Shown: positions 1 through 10,483, numbered from the stretch's first letter. The stretch is DNA of 64,000 bases from Anniella stebbinsi (GCA_029215795.1 JARDYH010000003.1:178448382-178512381), one strand, 5' to 3'. Numbers and translations are program-made. The notes: generated by a model from the sequence alone, not told the origin.

Positions 1-273
1 CTTTGCTGGTGCATAGCTGTGTGAGACTATAAAATGGTTTTATTTCTTTTCTTTTTGAGGGTGGGGTGAAGGTTAGGACAGGAATATGCAACACGGATGC
101 TTGCCAAATTGGCTTTAATGAGAGCTCTTATTTTCCCTCTATACCTAAGAATTGTTCCCTGTCTTTGGTTCTGGATCCAGCGATCCAAAATAAAGAGTTC
201 ATTAAAGGGATATCAGCAAAGGATAAAAGCTCCCTCCATAAATGCACAGGGATGGATTAAGGGAGAATCAGAG

Positions 274-274
<1 letters not shown>
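1..274. other. Unclassified sequence
   Basis: I see no gene, RNA or recognisable repeat here. The two overlapping short open frames show no domain or codon signature and run into the adjacent microsatellite. Confidence 0.5.

Positions 275-328
<54 letters not shown>
275..328. repeat. Compound (TG)n(AG)n microsatellite
   Basis: An uninterrupted TG run (275-298) passes directly into an AG run (299-328). Such compound tracts are typical vertebrate microsatellites and are likely length-polymorphic. Confidence 0.97.
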
Positions 329-331
<3 letters not shown>

Positions 332-393
332 ATGGGAGGAAGAATGGTTTGAGAGAGACAAAATTGATAAAATCCTAAAAAAAAAAAAACCCC

Positions 394-505
394 GATGAAG
401 GGATTGGCTTCAAACGTGGCATGCCTAAAGCCCTACTTAAGAGCTATCATGGTGCCGAGTTTCATTTCTTTATCTTTAAAAGTGAGGGAGCTGTAAGCAT
501 TTTGG
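394..505 (+). repeat. Interspersed repeat, family Y, copy 1
   Basis: This stretch (core TTGGCTTCAAACGTGGCATG) matches, in reverse complement, the segment at 49616-49740. Both contain 'cttaagagct', 'aagtttcat' and 'tctttatctttaaaa' in the same order. The superfamily is not recognised. Confidence 0.6.
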
Positions 506-1793
506 TTAATTCCAATAGGCTATAATAAAGCACTTATCTGAAAATGGAACAGAGGTGGCCATGCCATGCCCATCACAACATCCATCAAGGACAAGAACCA
601 AAGAACTGGAGGGGGAAGGAGAAGGGGCAGGGTGGGTCACGGTGGCGTGGGAGAGCGAATAAGCCAACAGATGAAATAGCGCAACAACGCATGCATGTGA
701 AAGTAACCAGCGCTTGCTGCCCTAATGAAATAGAGGTCAAAATCGCAGGTGCAGATCAGGAAAAGAAAGTAGGTGTGATGGAGCTCTTAGTTGCAGCCTG
801 GGCATCTGGAAACAGTACTGGATCCGATAGTATTTTTCAATGTTTCTGTGGTGATTACACTATTTCTTTCCCCCTTCGTCTGTTTAAATGGAATCAAATT
901 GTTTCCACTTTGTGCTCAGTGTGACAGAACAAGGGCTACCTGTGCAACTCATTCTGCACAGATCAAAGGTACTCCATCTGAGCAATGCAAACTCATCGTT
1001 TATTTTTAAAACATCCATCTGTCATGATTCATGTTTTATCAAAGCTGTGTATTTCTAGACAAGATTGCTAAAATAGCTTTGGTTGTAGAAGTTGCTACAG
1101 GGAGTTGAAATATGTTATCTTTTTTATAATATAATACACAGTGCGGCTTCACAGAACAGCCCCATTCCTACAACTTGAGTGCAGTTCAGAGATGTCTCCA
1201 GCTCTGTCCATGCCAATGATGGGAAGAGGTCAGTATGAGCAGAGCTGTACTCAGACAATAGCTGGAAGTAAGTTCTTCAAATCATGACAATACTTCTTCT
1301 AGCCAGTGCAATCATGGGAATTGTTATGGCTGTCTCTGTGTATATGACTCTCTTCCAAAAGCACACATGTGGTGGAAGATATCTTCAGGCTGTTTCTGTA
1401 TGGGAAAAATATTATGGGAATGGATCCATAGTTTGGACCTAGAAATTTGCTTTTTGCAGACCGATGTTGCTCTGTTATCCTGGGTTCCTTCTCTGTCCTG
1501 TTTCCTGGTTAATACGAAGATCTATTCTTTTATTACAGGATTTCTACATTCCTGAGAGGCCTTTGGTCAAGAATGTGAAGTCAGACCCTATACATGTCTA
1601 CTCAATAATAAATCCCATTGATTTCAATGAGCCTTACACCCAACTCCTTTCCAAGTACATCATTCTTGCCCATTCTATTCTGAGCAAGTTCCCCCCTGGC
1701 TTTCAGCCCTTACTTTAAAGAGAATTTCAATTATTAAATCTTCATCTGGATAAGTGGATATAGCTCTTAGCATCTGCCAGCTTAAACCAGGTG

Positions 1794-1796
<3 letters not shown>
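506..1796. other. Unclassified sequence
   Basis: No repeat boundary or coding signature can be defined. The 126-codon open frame at 544-924 has no recognisable domain and I treat it as chance. Confidence 0.4.

Positions 1797-1831
<35 letters not shown>
1797..1831. repeat. (TA)n microsatellite
   Basis: A pure TA run of about 17 units. It is self-complementary and can extrude a cruciform. Confidence 0.97.
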
Positions 1832-1834
<3 letters not shown>

Positions 1835-1859
1835 GATATAGGGGCAAATCCAATAATAT

Positions 1860-2135
1860 ACTAGTGGAGGTCAGCTAGCATGCTGGGACTTTCTCCCTTT
1901 CTTGCCCCCTCTCCCTACAGCCCTCTGCATTACTTGGAAATCTGCTCTGGAGGATTTCTCAGTCCTATAGTGCAGATTTTGAGGGTGCAGGGGGGGGGTG
2001 CAGTAAATCACTCCCTTCCCAGTTAAGCTGATAGAATTGCTTCCATCAATGGGGTAACACCACTGCATACAATCCATAAAAGATGTGTTAGATACTATAT
2101 ACTGCATCATGGGATGTCCCTTCCTGAAAAAAAAA
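1860..2135. repeat. Interspersed repeat, family Z, copy 1
   Basis: The order of blocks (CT-rich 'ctccctacagccc', 'gcagattttgaggg', then 'aatcactccctt' and 'cagttaagctgat') parallels 5040-5345 at low identity. This suggests two old copies of one repeat. The superfamily is unknown. Confidence 0.4.
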
Positions 2136-2955
2136 GCCACAGAAAAACATTGAGAGAATTTGGATCAAGAGTTGATGCTGATGTTGTTGCTCCTCCAGTT
2201 ATTCATGTACATTTTGCCAACATGTGCTAGATCAGTCTTCCCTCACGTGGTACCCTCCAAATGTGTTGGACTTCTAGGCTTGGACCAGACAGCCCTTCAA
2301 ATAGAGGATAATTTCAAATAGAGGACTGTCCTCTGTAAATGAGGCTGCATGGCCACATGTGATCAGTGAATGATGAAGGCAAGCAGATTCCTACAACTGA
2401 TCTTACTTTTTAATATCTGCTGAAAACTTGTAACTCAGCAAAACATATTCAGATCAGAGAAGAGAATTAAAAACAGATTTGTTTGTTTTTTGGCCTATGA
2501 AAGAGGAACTCTTCATTAATCAGTTTCTTTCCAGAATTCTCTCCTCTTTAGAAACTTTAGTAAATGCCCTATTAATACTGATACTAAAACTGGATTAAAT
2601 CCAACATGACATATGTGAGCAGATTTCCACTCATGCAATGGGATTTCACCTTGCTCTCCTCCTCCCTGCAACCTCCCATGCATTCCCCTAATCTGCTCTA
2701 AAGGGTCCCCAACCCTGTGCATATATATTGAACACAAATGCAAATTTGGGAACTAGCAAAATTTCCCCCCAGAATTGTGTTCCTGTTCGCATTTGGAATT
2801 GCAAATGGGACATGTTCTCGTGATTTGCGAACTGGAAGTAAATTCTCGTACATTCCTGTTTCCACCAACCTAGGCTTTCTTGGCGATGGGACATACAGAG
2901 AGGGCTCTGAAGATCTTAAACCATAGGCAAGTTCATATGGGAAAAGGTAGTCTTT
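2136..2955. other. Mostly unclassified; small repeat remnants
   Basis: A segment near 2228-2285 ('ccctccaaatgtgttgga') resembles a very common reptilian repeat end. A segment near 2590-2700 ('ggattaaatccaa') has a weak counterpart near 57365-57470. Neither is long enough to classify. Confidence 0.3.
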
Positions 2956-3163
2956 CGGCTATCCTGGCCTCAAACCCTTTGAATTATGCCCAATAACAAA
3001 TTGGCAGCTAGTCCAGTCGATGCAGTGCAGTTGATGTAACACGGTCAACAAAGCACATCAATAAAACAAATCCAGCAGACACATTTTGCATTAGCTACAG
3101 TTTCTCTTCAAGGGCAGTTGCACATAGAGCACATTGGAGTAGTCAAAATGGGAGGTGCATTAC
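2956..3163 (-). mobile_element. L2-clade LINE fragment, downstream part
   Basis: Read on the minus strand, this part translates to a degraded version of the region after the L2 reverse transcriptase palm. The stretch DYSNVLYVQLPLK corresponds to the DYCNALYVGLPLK motif seen intact in the LINEs at 33 kb and 53 kb. It continues the fragment at 3911-4262 once the intervening 747-bp insert is removed. Stop codons show that it is long dead. Confidence 0.7.
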
Positions 3164-3910
3164 TGTTGCATAAATTATGCTATTCCCAAGTGTGCCAAAG
3201 TCCATATATGAAACACTTGATGAAAGACCTCCTGAAGCTTTGGAAACTAATTTATTATTCTGAGCAGAATAGATGACCTCTGGACGCTAACGTTGCTTTC
3301 CAGAATCACACCACACCAAGGTTCAAACAATGCTCTTATACTCCAAAAGTTACACAGCATCAGCCCTCATCCCATTGGTTTATAGCCCTAGTGACATCAT
3401 TTGGCCACCACTATTTTACTCTCGAGTAGTCCCGAGTAGTGGCCAGATGTGGCGTTGCATTGCCATGTGCTATTTTACTTGTACCCAGAGATGCTTTGCA
3501 ACGTCCCTCCACTTCTATCATTCCCTTATATGGTCATTTTGTCCCTCTCCAGGTGTGCCATGGTCACATCTGGATGAGTCACACCCCTGGTTCCTCTAAG
3601 TCAAGTAGCCTACGTGCGTCTCTGACTGTGTACAATGGAGTCTGACCTGGAGAAGAAGGAGCAATGGCAATATTGACAAGCTCCTAGTTCTTGCGCTGCC
3701 AAATCTCTTGCAAGCAGCTTGACTTTTGCAGAAATGGATACAATGGACAGGCAGTGGGGAATGAGGATTTGGGTGCTGTGTGTGGATGGTTAGGGTGAGC
3801 GTGTCAGTGAACACATGTAGGATGCATGTAAGATGCGTGTAAGATGTGTGTCAGGGGAAATGGACATGTTTTGGGATGAAAATCATAGATCTGTTCAGAT
3901 TTTTATAACA
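3164..3910 (-). mobile_element. Probable solo LTR inserted in an L2 LINE
   Basis: Excising this 747-bp block restores the reading continuity of the flanking L2 fragment. The block begins TGTT and ends AACA, the inverted dinucleotide ends of LTRs, and is flanked by a 4-bp repeat TTAC (3160-3163 and 3911-3914). On the minus strand a TATAAA (3379-3384) lies about 120 bp before an AATAAA (3251-3256), as expected for U3/R/U5 order. No internal retroviral genes remain. A 4-bp duplication would fit either an endogenous retrovirus or a Gypsy-type element. The CCAAT-like motif lies on the wrong side of the TATA box, so promoter assignment is tentative. Confidence 0.55.
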
Positions 3911-4262
3911 TTACTATAGCCAGATCAGCCTCTAAAAAGGGATGCAAATGTCAGTCAAAACTGGGCAAAGGTGCTCTTGGCCACAGCAGCCACTTGGCTC
4001 TCCAGGAATAATGTCAGGTTAAGAAGCACCCTGAGGCTATGAAGATGATCCTTCAGATGGAATGAAACCTCCTTCAGAACAGGCTGCATCCTCAATCCTG
4101 GAGTACCTCCATCTTGTCTGGATTGAGACACAATTTTTTAACCCATGTCCAATCCATCACTGTGATCAGAAAATGGTTCAGGACTTCAACAGCCTCCTTG
4201 ATATCATCAGCTGACAAAGAAAGATAGAGCTGGGTATCATCAGCATAATGATGAGACCCACC
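3911..4262 (-). mobile_element. L2-clade LINE fragment, reverse transcriptase palm
   Basis: The minus strand encodes a degraded L2 reverse transcriptase segment. YADDTQLYLSLS is followed by a VMDWTWVKKLCLNPDKMEVL-like stretch, matching [12 protein letters not shown] and LNPDKTEVL in the LINE at 33 kb. The fragment then runs into the block at 2956-3163 after the intervening LTR. Frameshifts and stops are present. Confidence 0.75.
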
Positions 4263-5039
4263 TCAAAACTCCAGTAGTAGTAGCAGTAGTAAAAGTAGCA
4301 GTAGTAGCCATAACATTTTGCAATGTCAACAAAAGTTCCATATGCTGGGTGAAGATTATCACTTTAATTTACATATATGGCAGCTCCTCGTTTATGACAA
4401 GCTATGATTTAATGAGCCAGACTATTTTTCATGACACTAGAAATCCATAGTTTGGATCCACGCTAGGTATGGGTAACTAGTATACCCTCTGGGAGAGGAT
4501 CCTCCTACTCCACCTGGAGCATACTCCTTTCCTCAGAGTTCCTGCCATATACAGTAGCTTATTTTTCAACTTCATTCCAAGTTGTTGCTGCTATTGTTTT
4601 TGCAGGGAACTGTGATGAATATAAACCCTTGCAAATGTCACTTCTGAAATTTTTCAAAGTTTTATCAACTCTAAAAGTTTATCTAAATCTGCTGAGGAGC
4701 TGTGTTACTTTACAAAACTCACCAATTTTAAAGGAAAGCCGCACAGATATTGTAATGCACAAACAAGTTCTTAGTTTGATAAGGGAAGCAGTACAGTCAC
4801 ACTTAATAAGAGCCAACAGTAAGGTTATACAGAATAAACACTACGGAAATCCAAATTGGCTGTAGCTACTTAGGAAAGAGGTGTTGGAATGATATTAAAA
4901 AACCTTATGTCAGATCACTGCTGCATAGCTGCAGCAATTAAAAAAAGAGGGTCAAACACAGTGTTATGAATAAAAAGAAGAGAAACTAAAAATAAAATTT
5001 CATAATAACTCATACATATCTATGGTGCATCCATAGTTT
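4263..5039. other. Unclassified sequence
   Basis: There is a short AGT-rich tract at 4273-4305 (AGTAGT units). Otherwise I see no repeat boundary or coding signature. Confidence 0.4.
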
Positions 5040-5345
5040 GAATAAGTTGCAAGGCCTAGAAAAATAGATTGGGTTGGATCCAGGTTTTCATTTTGCCATT
5101 GGGAGCATCCCTTAGTGGACCTCCATGCAGAATGCTCCTGATGATGGAGGGAGGGGGGATAGGGCAATTTTCATTGACCCCCTCCCTCTGCAGCCCCTGT
5201 GCTACTGCAGGGATTTGGAGGGTTCACCTGTCCTTTGGAGCAGATATTTGGGGGACATGGGGAATGAAAGTTGAAGGTTGTTTTTTTTTGGTGAAAATCA
5301 CCCCATTTCCTGTTCAGCCAGTGGAAAAATCCAGCTGATCAAAAC
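5040..5345. repeat. Interspersed repeat, family Z, copy 2
   Basis: This is the better-preserved partner of 1860-2135, with 'ccctccctctgcagcccc', 'ggagcagatatttggggg' and 'aaatcaccccatttcctg' blocks. Its ends and class are unknown. Confidence 0.4.
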
Positions 5346-5812
5346 CCATTCACTGGAGGAAGGAGCCCTTCTATCCATATGGGAGGCTTTTACTGGTTCT
5401 AGTCCATTGTGAATGCTGCATCTGTAGTTCTAGGCAGCAATCACAGATACAGTTGTTTGGAAGTAAACTGCAGTGAAGGCAAAGTAAGGATAAAGTGGAT
5501 CAGACTGTGAGAGTTATCTGGACATTTATTGTTTCTATTATTTTTTCTGATTTCATTTTCAGGTACTTAAGATGCTGTAAAGAAAATAAATAAATGTAAT
5601 TGGTCCAGTTAGGAATAGGTTATTGTAAAATTCACCAAATAAAATACCTCAAAACAACAGAGAGGACACACTTAAGCACTTTTAACTCCCATTAGTTTCA
5701 ACAGAACAGTTATCCATACCCTGTTGAAACTAGTGGGATTTAAAAACTGCTTGACTTTCTCAGGATCCAAATAATCCCATAATAGATAATCTGATCTAAC
5801 CATCACAGCAGC

Positions 5813-6322
5813 TTTGATTGCAATCCTAGGCCGCCTCTTTACGCCGCCTCTTCCAGCGAGCAGCGGTGGCGGCAGGCGACGTGACAGCGCATTGACGCTC
5901 CTGCTGCCAGTCTTTACGGCAGGAGCACCACAGCGGCTTTTCCTATCGCTGCCGCTGCGCCTGCCCAGCATTAGCTGGAGGGGTGGCCCACCTACTCACA
6001 GGTAAGTGGTTTTTTTTAAAAATAATAATTGGGGGAGGACAGCAGACGCAGTGCAGCGAGCTTATGGCTCGCTGCTCCATCCCCTTCCCTGGCCAGCCCG
6101 CTCCAATCTAAAAAATGTTGGGGTAAATGGCCGACTTCTTTAGAGCGGAGCAAAGGGCCTTTGTCCCTTGATGGCTTTGCACTGGCAGCAGCATCATGTA
6201 ACTCAACTGCCGCCAGTGCGAAGTCATATCGACGGAAAGTACCCCTATTCATACTTATATAGGAGTAAGTCACACATGAAAACAATGGGAATTGCTTGTG
6301 AGTAGGCATGCATAGGCTTGAA
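5813..6322. mobile_element. GC-rich MITE-like element with TGCAATCCTA-type ends
   Basis: Left end 'gattgcaatcctaggc' and right end 'gcataggcttg' resemble the inverted ends of the short repeats at 10484, 29604, 40718 and 60625. The interior is markedly CpG- and GC-rich compared with its AT-rich surroundings. It contains a splice-donor-like ACAGGTAAGT (5999-6008). No transposase is present. Boundaries are approximate. Confidence 0.45.
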
Positions 6323-6432
6323 CTGATAACCTTTTCCCTCCTTCAAAATAAGAGAAGTTTAGAAATATATCTAAAACCACAATTTTCTTAACGTTTTATG
6401 TGAATCGTATGATCACAAAGCTGAACAGGACA

Positions 6433-6660
6433 AAAACATGAGCTGTGCCATGCTGGATGAGACCAAGGGACTATCTAGTTCAGCATTCTGTTCGCATAGA
6501 CAACCAAATGCCCAAGAGAAGCCCAAAAGCAGGACATTAATGCAATAGCATCCTGCTGCTCATGTTCCCCAGCAACTGAAATACATAAGCATACTGCCCC
6601 TGATCCTAGAAATAATGACTAGTAGTCATTGATACCTGTATCCTACATGAACAATTAGGA
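6433..6660 (+). repeat. AACATAAG-type interspersed repeat, copy 1
   Basis: It contains 'gccatgctggatgagacc', 'cagcattctgttc' and 'agcaggacattaatgca' in the order seen in copies at 11048, 13761, 61807 and 62944. This is a widespread squamate repeat. I suspect a CR1/L3-type LINE origin but cannot prove it. Confidence 0.65.
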
Positions 6661-7117
6661 GAGATACAAACATTGATCAAATGTTCCCTGATTTGCTTAT
6701 TTTCCTATGCAAAAAGGATGCTAATTTCCCCAATCCTTTTAAGTCTAAGAATTCTATTTGTATTTTTGGTAAGTGTAAATAATAATAACAACAATAATAA
6801 TGGAATTTATGTAGCATTTCATTTATATAATTTCTTATGTCATTAAGAGGAGACAACTGAGTCCATGTATCAAATTTTTGACTAACATGAAATTTGAGCT
6901 GGTAACCTTTCAGCACAGTCTTCACCAATGTACCACTTCCCTGATTCTCCTTTCAGGAATTGTCCAGAAATGGAACCTCCAGCTTCTTACAATGTAATGA
7001 GTGGGATGGAACATGACTGGTACCCCGAAGCAGAAAACTATTCTCTTAAGAGTTCTGCCTCATAGTAAGTTAGACCAATATTTCCGCTAGATTAGGGCTG
7101 TTAATCTTGTCTATGAG
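6661..7117. other. Unclassified sequence with an AAT/AAC-rich patch
   Basis: A short AAT/AAC-rich tract lies at about 6777-6802. The sequence after it ('cagcacagtcttcaccaatgt') could be a very old MIR-like SINE, but the match is too weak to call. Confidence 0.3.
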
Positions 7118-7296
7118 TACTTTCAGATGGGGGAAAATCAAGTTTCCATAACATTGCTCTGCTTCCTGCTGCTCTTCTGCATTTGAAACTAGCAGAATTA
7201 CACAGAGAAGAGAGCAGAGACCACATGGCCTGTACAGTTTAAAGGGGCAGCACTCTCTAGTGGACATTTTATAATGCAACTTCACCTGTACATGGC
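7118..7296 (-). repeat. Interspersed repeat, family X, copy 1
   Basis: The reverse complement aligns with 15227-15405. Shared blocks are 'aagttgca', 'cccactagag' or 'tccactagag', 'gccatgtggt', 'gctgctctc' and 'agcaggaagcaaa'-like sequence. It is probably a short DNA transposon, but no target duplication was found. Confidence 0.55.
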
Positions 7297-7541
7297 AAGA
7301 AATCCTGACAAACCTGACATATCTCAGAAGAGTTGAATTTTCTGTGTCTTAATTTATAATGCTTATCAAGGTTCCACCTTTACCTGGACCCCTTGATCAG
7401 TTCCTTAAAGATATTTGCCTCTTTAAGAGCCCTTCTTTACATCAGCAATCAAGTTTTTACCTCTCACCTTCCCCTCTCAGTAACATGGGGTTTAGGCCTT
7501 AGGCGTGGTGAAAATGACACTCCGACCAACAAGGTTTTAAT

Positions 7542-8568
7542 TAGGGATGTGCACTGAATCGGACCCGATCCACGATCCGAGTCCGGTCCAGTGGGAAATC
7601 GGATAAATTATTCGATTTCCGATCCGACAGCTGGATCGGCCAATCCAATCCGAACCGGTCCGAAAAGGCTCCGAACCGGTTCGGCGGATTGGTGGATCGG
7701 CGGGCGCCCCCTGGCGCCCACCGCCGCTTCCATTGGCAGGCGCCAGCGGGTGCCCGCCGATGAAAGTGGACAGCGGGGGGGGAGGAGGAGGGCGCTTACC
7801 TTTCCGGCCCGTCTGCTCCTGTCCGGCGCCGGCGGCTACTACCAGCGGCTCCACGGCCTGCTCCAGGGTGGCGCGCCGGGTGATGACATCACCCGGCGCG
7901 CTACTCTAGAGCAGGCCGCGGAGCCCGCTGGTAGTAGCCGCCGGCGCCAGACGGGAGCGGACGGGCCGGGAAGGTAAGCAGGGGGCGCGCGGAGGGGAGG
8001 AGGGGGGCCCTTACCTTTCCGGCCCATCCGCTCCCGTCCGGCACCGGCGGCTACTACCAGCGGGCTCCGCGGCCTGCTCCAGGGTGGCGCGCTACTCTAG
8101 AGCAAGCCGCAAAGCCGGCTGGCGGTAGCCGCCGGCGCCGGACGGAAGCGAACGGCCCTAACAGGTAAGCAGTGGCGGGGAAGGGGGCTTACCCCCCCCG
8201 GAGCCGTCTGCTTCTATCCGCGGGCGCCCGCGGGCGCCTGCGGATGGAAGCGGACGGCCCCAGGGGGGGTAGGGAGCGTGGGGGAGGGGGCTTACCTGCT
8301 GGGGCCGTCCACAGCGGACAGCCCCGGGGGGGAGGGAGTTAGGCCCCCCCTCACCCACCCGCCGCCATTTTTTCCTCATAGACTTGCATTGCAATGCAAG
8401 TCTATGGGGAAAAAAATGGCGGCCGATCCAAAAATTTACGATTTTTGGATCGGGATCGGACTTGATCCGGTCTGCGGGGCCTCCAATTTTGTCCGAACCG
8501 ATCCATGACAAAATTGGAGGTCCCGATCCGGGTCCCGATCCGATCCGGGGGGTCCGTGCACATCCCTA
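7542..8568 (+). mobile_element. Large foldback hAT-like element, family F, copy A
   Basis: Terminal inverted repeats TAGGGATGTGCA and TGCACATCCCTA lie inside a perfect 8-bp target duplication GTTTTAAT (7534-7541 and 8569-8576). This is diagnostic of hAT-superfamily transposition. The 1027-bp element has no open transposase. Its subterminal arms are dense in GATCCGATC-like motifs, and its CpG-rich core contains serial inverted repeats. One is centred on the GGGTGATGACATCACCC palindrome (7878-7894). Another near the right end pairs about GCATTGCAATGC (8386-8397). Copies B and C lie at 18237 and 21602. Confidence 0.9.
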
Positions 8569-8736
8569 GTTTTAATAACAACAATTTACTATTTTATATA
8601 TAGTAAGGCAATAACACATAAGGTATTTACACAAATAGAGCTGTTACTTTAAAAGGCATTTATAATGAAAATAAAAAATGCAAAACCGCAGTTTCCTCTA
8701 ACCTAACTAAACTTCTACCTGTAGTTGGGTCTAGAA

Positions 8737-9055
8737 TAGGGTGACCAGATAAAATCCAGGTCAGGGCTCATGTAACTTTAACAGTTGTAGTGAAAAGGGA
8801 ATTTCAGCCAGAGTCATTTGTATGCAATTAGTTCCTGGTGAAATTCCCTCTTCATCACAACAGTTAAAGTTGCAGGGGCCCTGCCTTCTTTGTATATGGT
8901 CACTCTAGTATAGTGTCTGCAACTTTAACTGTTGTGATGAAGAGGGAATTTCACCAGGAACTAATTGCATACAAATTACACTGGCTGAAATTCCCTTTTC
9001 TCTACAACTGTTAAAGTTACATGAGCCCTGACCTGGATTTTATCTGGTCACCGTA
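8737..9055. mobile_element. Inverted-dimer MITE, family D, copy 1
   Basis: TAGGGTGACCAG and CTGGTCACCGTA ends lie inside a perfect 8-bp duplication GTCTAGAA (8729-8736 and 9056-9063). The element is one long foldback: arms of about 135 bp, containing 'actttaacagttg' and 'gaagagggaatttcacc', flank a loop of roughly 40 bp. The loop itself contains a complete copy of the terminal motif (ATATGGTCACTCTAG). This suggests head-to-head dimerisation of a smaller MITE. The partner copy is at 47888-48207. Confidence 0.9.
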
Positions 9056-9199
9056 GTCTAGAATCTCTTCCAGCCTGCTCCTGGCTGTTTTTCTTCTGGG
9101 CCTGTGCCTTGTTCCAGGGTCTCTCTCTGAGTCTCTCTCTGGCTTTCTCCATCTCTCTTCCCCAACAACCACAACCACACAAAGCAGTTAACTCCACCC

Positions 9200-9209
9200 C
9201 TTTATATAC
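9200..9209 (-). promoter_or_regulatory. TATA box of the candidate LTR
   Basis: The minus strand reads TATATAAAGG, close to an ideal vertebrate TATA element. It is followed on that strand by a GA-rich stretch. It sits where an LTR promoter would be. Activity cannot be judged from sequence. Confidence 0.45.
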
Positions 9210-9377
9210 TCTAATACCAAAACTGAAACCTCCAATCTGGTAACCTAAAACTGGAGAAATGAAACTTAACTCCTTTAGGGGAAAATGAAACTTAGGAATG
9301 CCCCCCTCCCATCAGAGGCTTTCCAGGCCTTCAGGCCTAAACCAAAATCAAGCCTGTGTAGGCCTCAACCCTTCACA

Positions 9378-9719
9378 ATGCTAAAAACAGGAAATGGAGT
9401 GGGAGATGCATAGGAAGCTCATGGTGTCATCAAAATGACCCGTGAACATCCACGAGTGGCCAGTAACGAGTATGCTATAAATCATTCATTTAAAGAAGCC
9501 CTATGATTGGCTTCAGGGATCTTGGGGCATGGTCTTTCCCAGCCCTGTTGCCTGAGATTGCAACCTTGTGTGCAAATGGTCTCTCCAAATTCTCCACCCT
9601 ATTTGTGGGCAGAGAAACTGGGGAGGACATTTTACAGAATTTCGCAAAGGGGTGGAGAAATTGTCTCGTAGTTTTTTGGAGATGGGGTAGGCACCTTTAG
9701 CAGTGGCAGTAATACAACC
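9378..9719. repeat. Mostly unclassified, with a family V repeat at its left
   Basis: Positions 9412-9500 match 15040-15120 in reverse complement, sharing 'tggccactc', 'cattttgatga' and 'gatttatag' in order. The rest of the interval is unclassified. Confidence 0.45.
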
Positions 9720-10002
9720 TCCTCAGGTATTATTATGATTATTATGTATCTCTTTCTCACTCATGGCAGTTTTTCTAGATGGACGTGACAGGCTTTGCCA
9801 AGTCATGCTGCCTTTTATTGATTCAGGAATTTCCTGACGGTTGAGCATGTTTTAATTATGACTGCTTTCTGGATGTTGGTGTGGATGTATTCCGGTAGGC
9901 CCAGTTTCTGGAGGTTTTCTGTATATGTTTTGATGTGACTAATGGAATAATTGTGACCTTTTCCTGTTGCCATAGTTCTTTGACTTCCATGGCCAGTGAA
10001 GT
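9720..10002 (-). mobile_element. LINE remnant, possibly R4/Dong-like C-terminus
   Basis: The minus strand translates in two frames to MEVKELWQQEKVTIIPLV, followed by an IQKAVIIKT...VRKFLN stretch. R4/Dong-type LINEs end with a similar 'kvtviPvvigalG...lqktallgtaRilrkvL' region. The match covers only about 70 residues and is broken by a frameshift. It is an old fragment. A different LINE clade is possible. Confidence 0.4.
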
Positions 10003-10009
10003 ATTGTTA

Positions 10010-10055
<46 letters not shown>

Positions 10056-10092
10056 TTGCTGCTGCTGCTACTGCTGCTGCTGCTGCTGTTGC
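10003..10092. repeat. Compound (ATT)n(GCT)n microsatellite
   Basis: GTT/ATT trinucleotides (10003-10055) pass into GCT trinucleotides (10058-10092). Apparent open frames here encode only homopolymeric Asn/Ala or Tyr/Leu tracts and are not genes. Confidence 0.95.
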
Positions 10093-10231
10093 TACAAGTG
10101 ACAGCAGCAGCAACTGTGTTAGCAGTTTGGCCACCATTTTGGATTCTCCAAAGTAACCTGAACCTAGTATTGTTTTGGGGCTGGGTGGTGAGTGTGTGCT
10201 GCCACACAAAAATGTTGGAGAATATTCAGAG

Positions 10232-10271
10232 AAAGTATGTATGTATGTATTTGTTTGTTTGTTTATTTATT
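10232..10271. repeat. GTAT/TTTG/TTTA tetranucleotide tract
   Basis: 'tatgtatgtat' is followed by 'tttgtttgttt' and 'atttattta', with slippage-type transitions between related tetranucleotides. Confidence 0.8.
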
Positions 10272-10483
10272 ACAATTCTGTACTACCCAATAGCCAAAGT
10301 TCTCTTCTGCAAAGTGCCCTTCTTTTCCTAGGAGGATGAGAAAAAGAAGCATCTCAGAAAACTATTTTTTGAGAAATTTATCTTAGCTCTGATTTCAAGT
10401 AACACATACCATGCCATGTCTGCCACAGAGTAAGTGAAAATGGTGCAGATCAGTTTCCAGACATCTACATATAGAGAACTCAG

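Larger units (their letters stand above)
7364..9377 (-). mobile_element. Candidate LTR carrying two later transposon insertions
   Basis: A 5-bp repeat ATGCT brackets this interval (7359-7363 and 9378-9382). Subtracting the two foldback elements and their duplications leaves about 650 bp, a normal LTR length. On the minus strand it starts TGTGAAGG and has a strong TATATAAAGG box (about 9200-9209). An ATTAAA polyadenylation-like signal (7536-7541) follows. No coding remnant is present. The minus-strand 3' end is TTGATA rather than the canonical CA, so the boundary is tentative. An alternative is an unrelated promoter-bearing unique sequence. Confidence 0.42.

Noticed and set aside
5813..6322. 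CpG island promoter of a host gene
   Set aside because: GC-rich, but bounded by repeat ends seen elsewhere in the window and without an adjacent exon.
9856..10331. Open frames on both strands with poly-Asn, poly-Ala, poly-Tyr and poly-Leu
   Set aside because: They are translations of the ATT/GCT microsatellite and its edges; the only coding-like part is the LINE remnant at 9720-10002.
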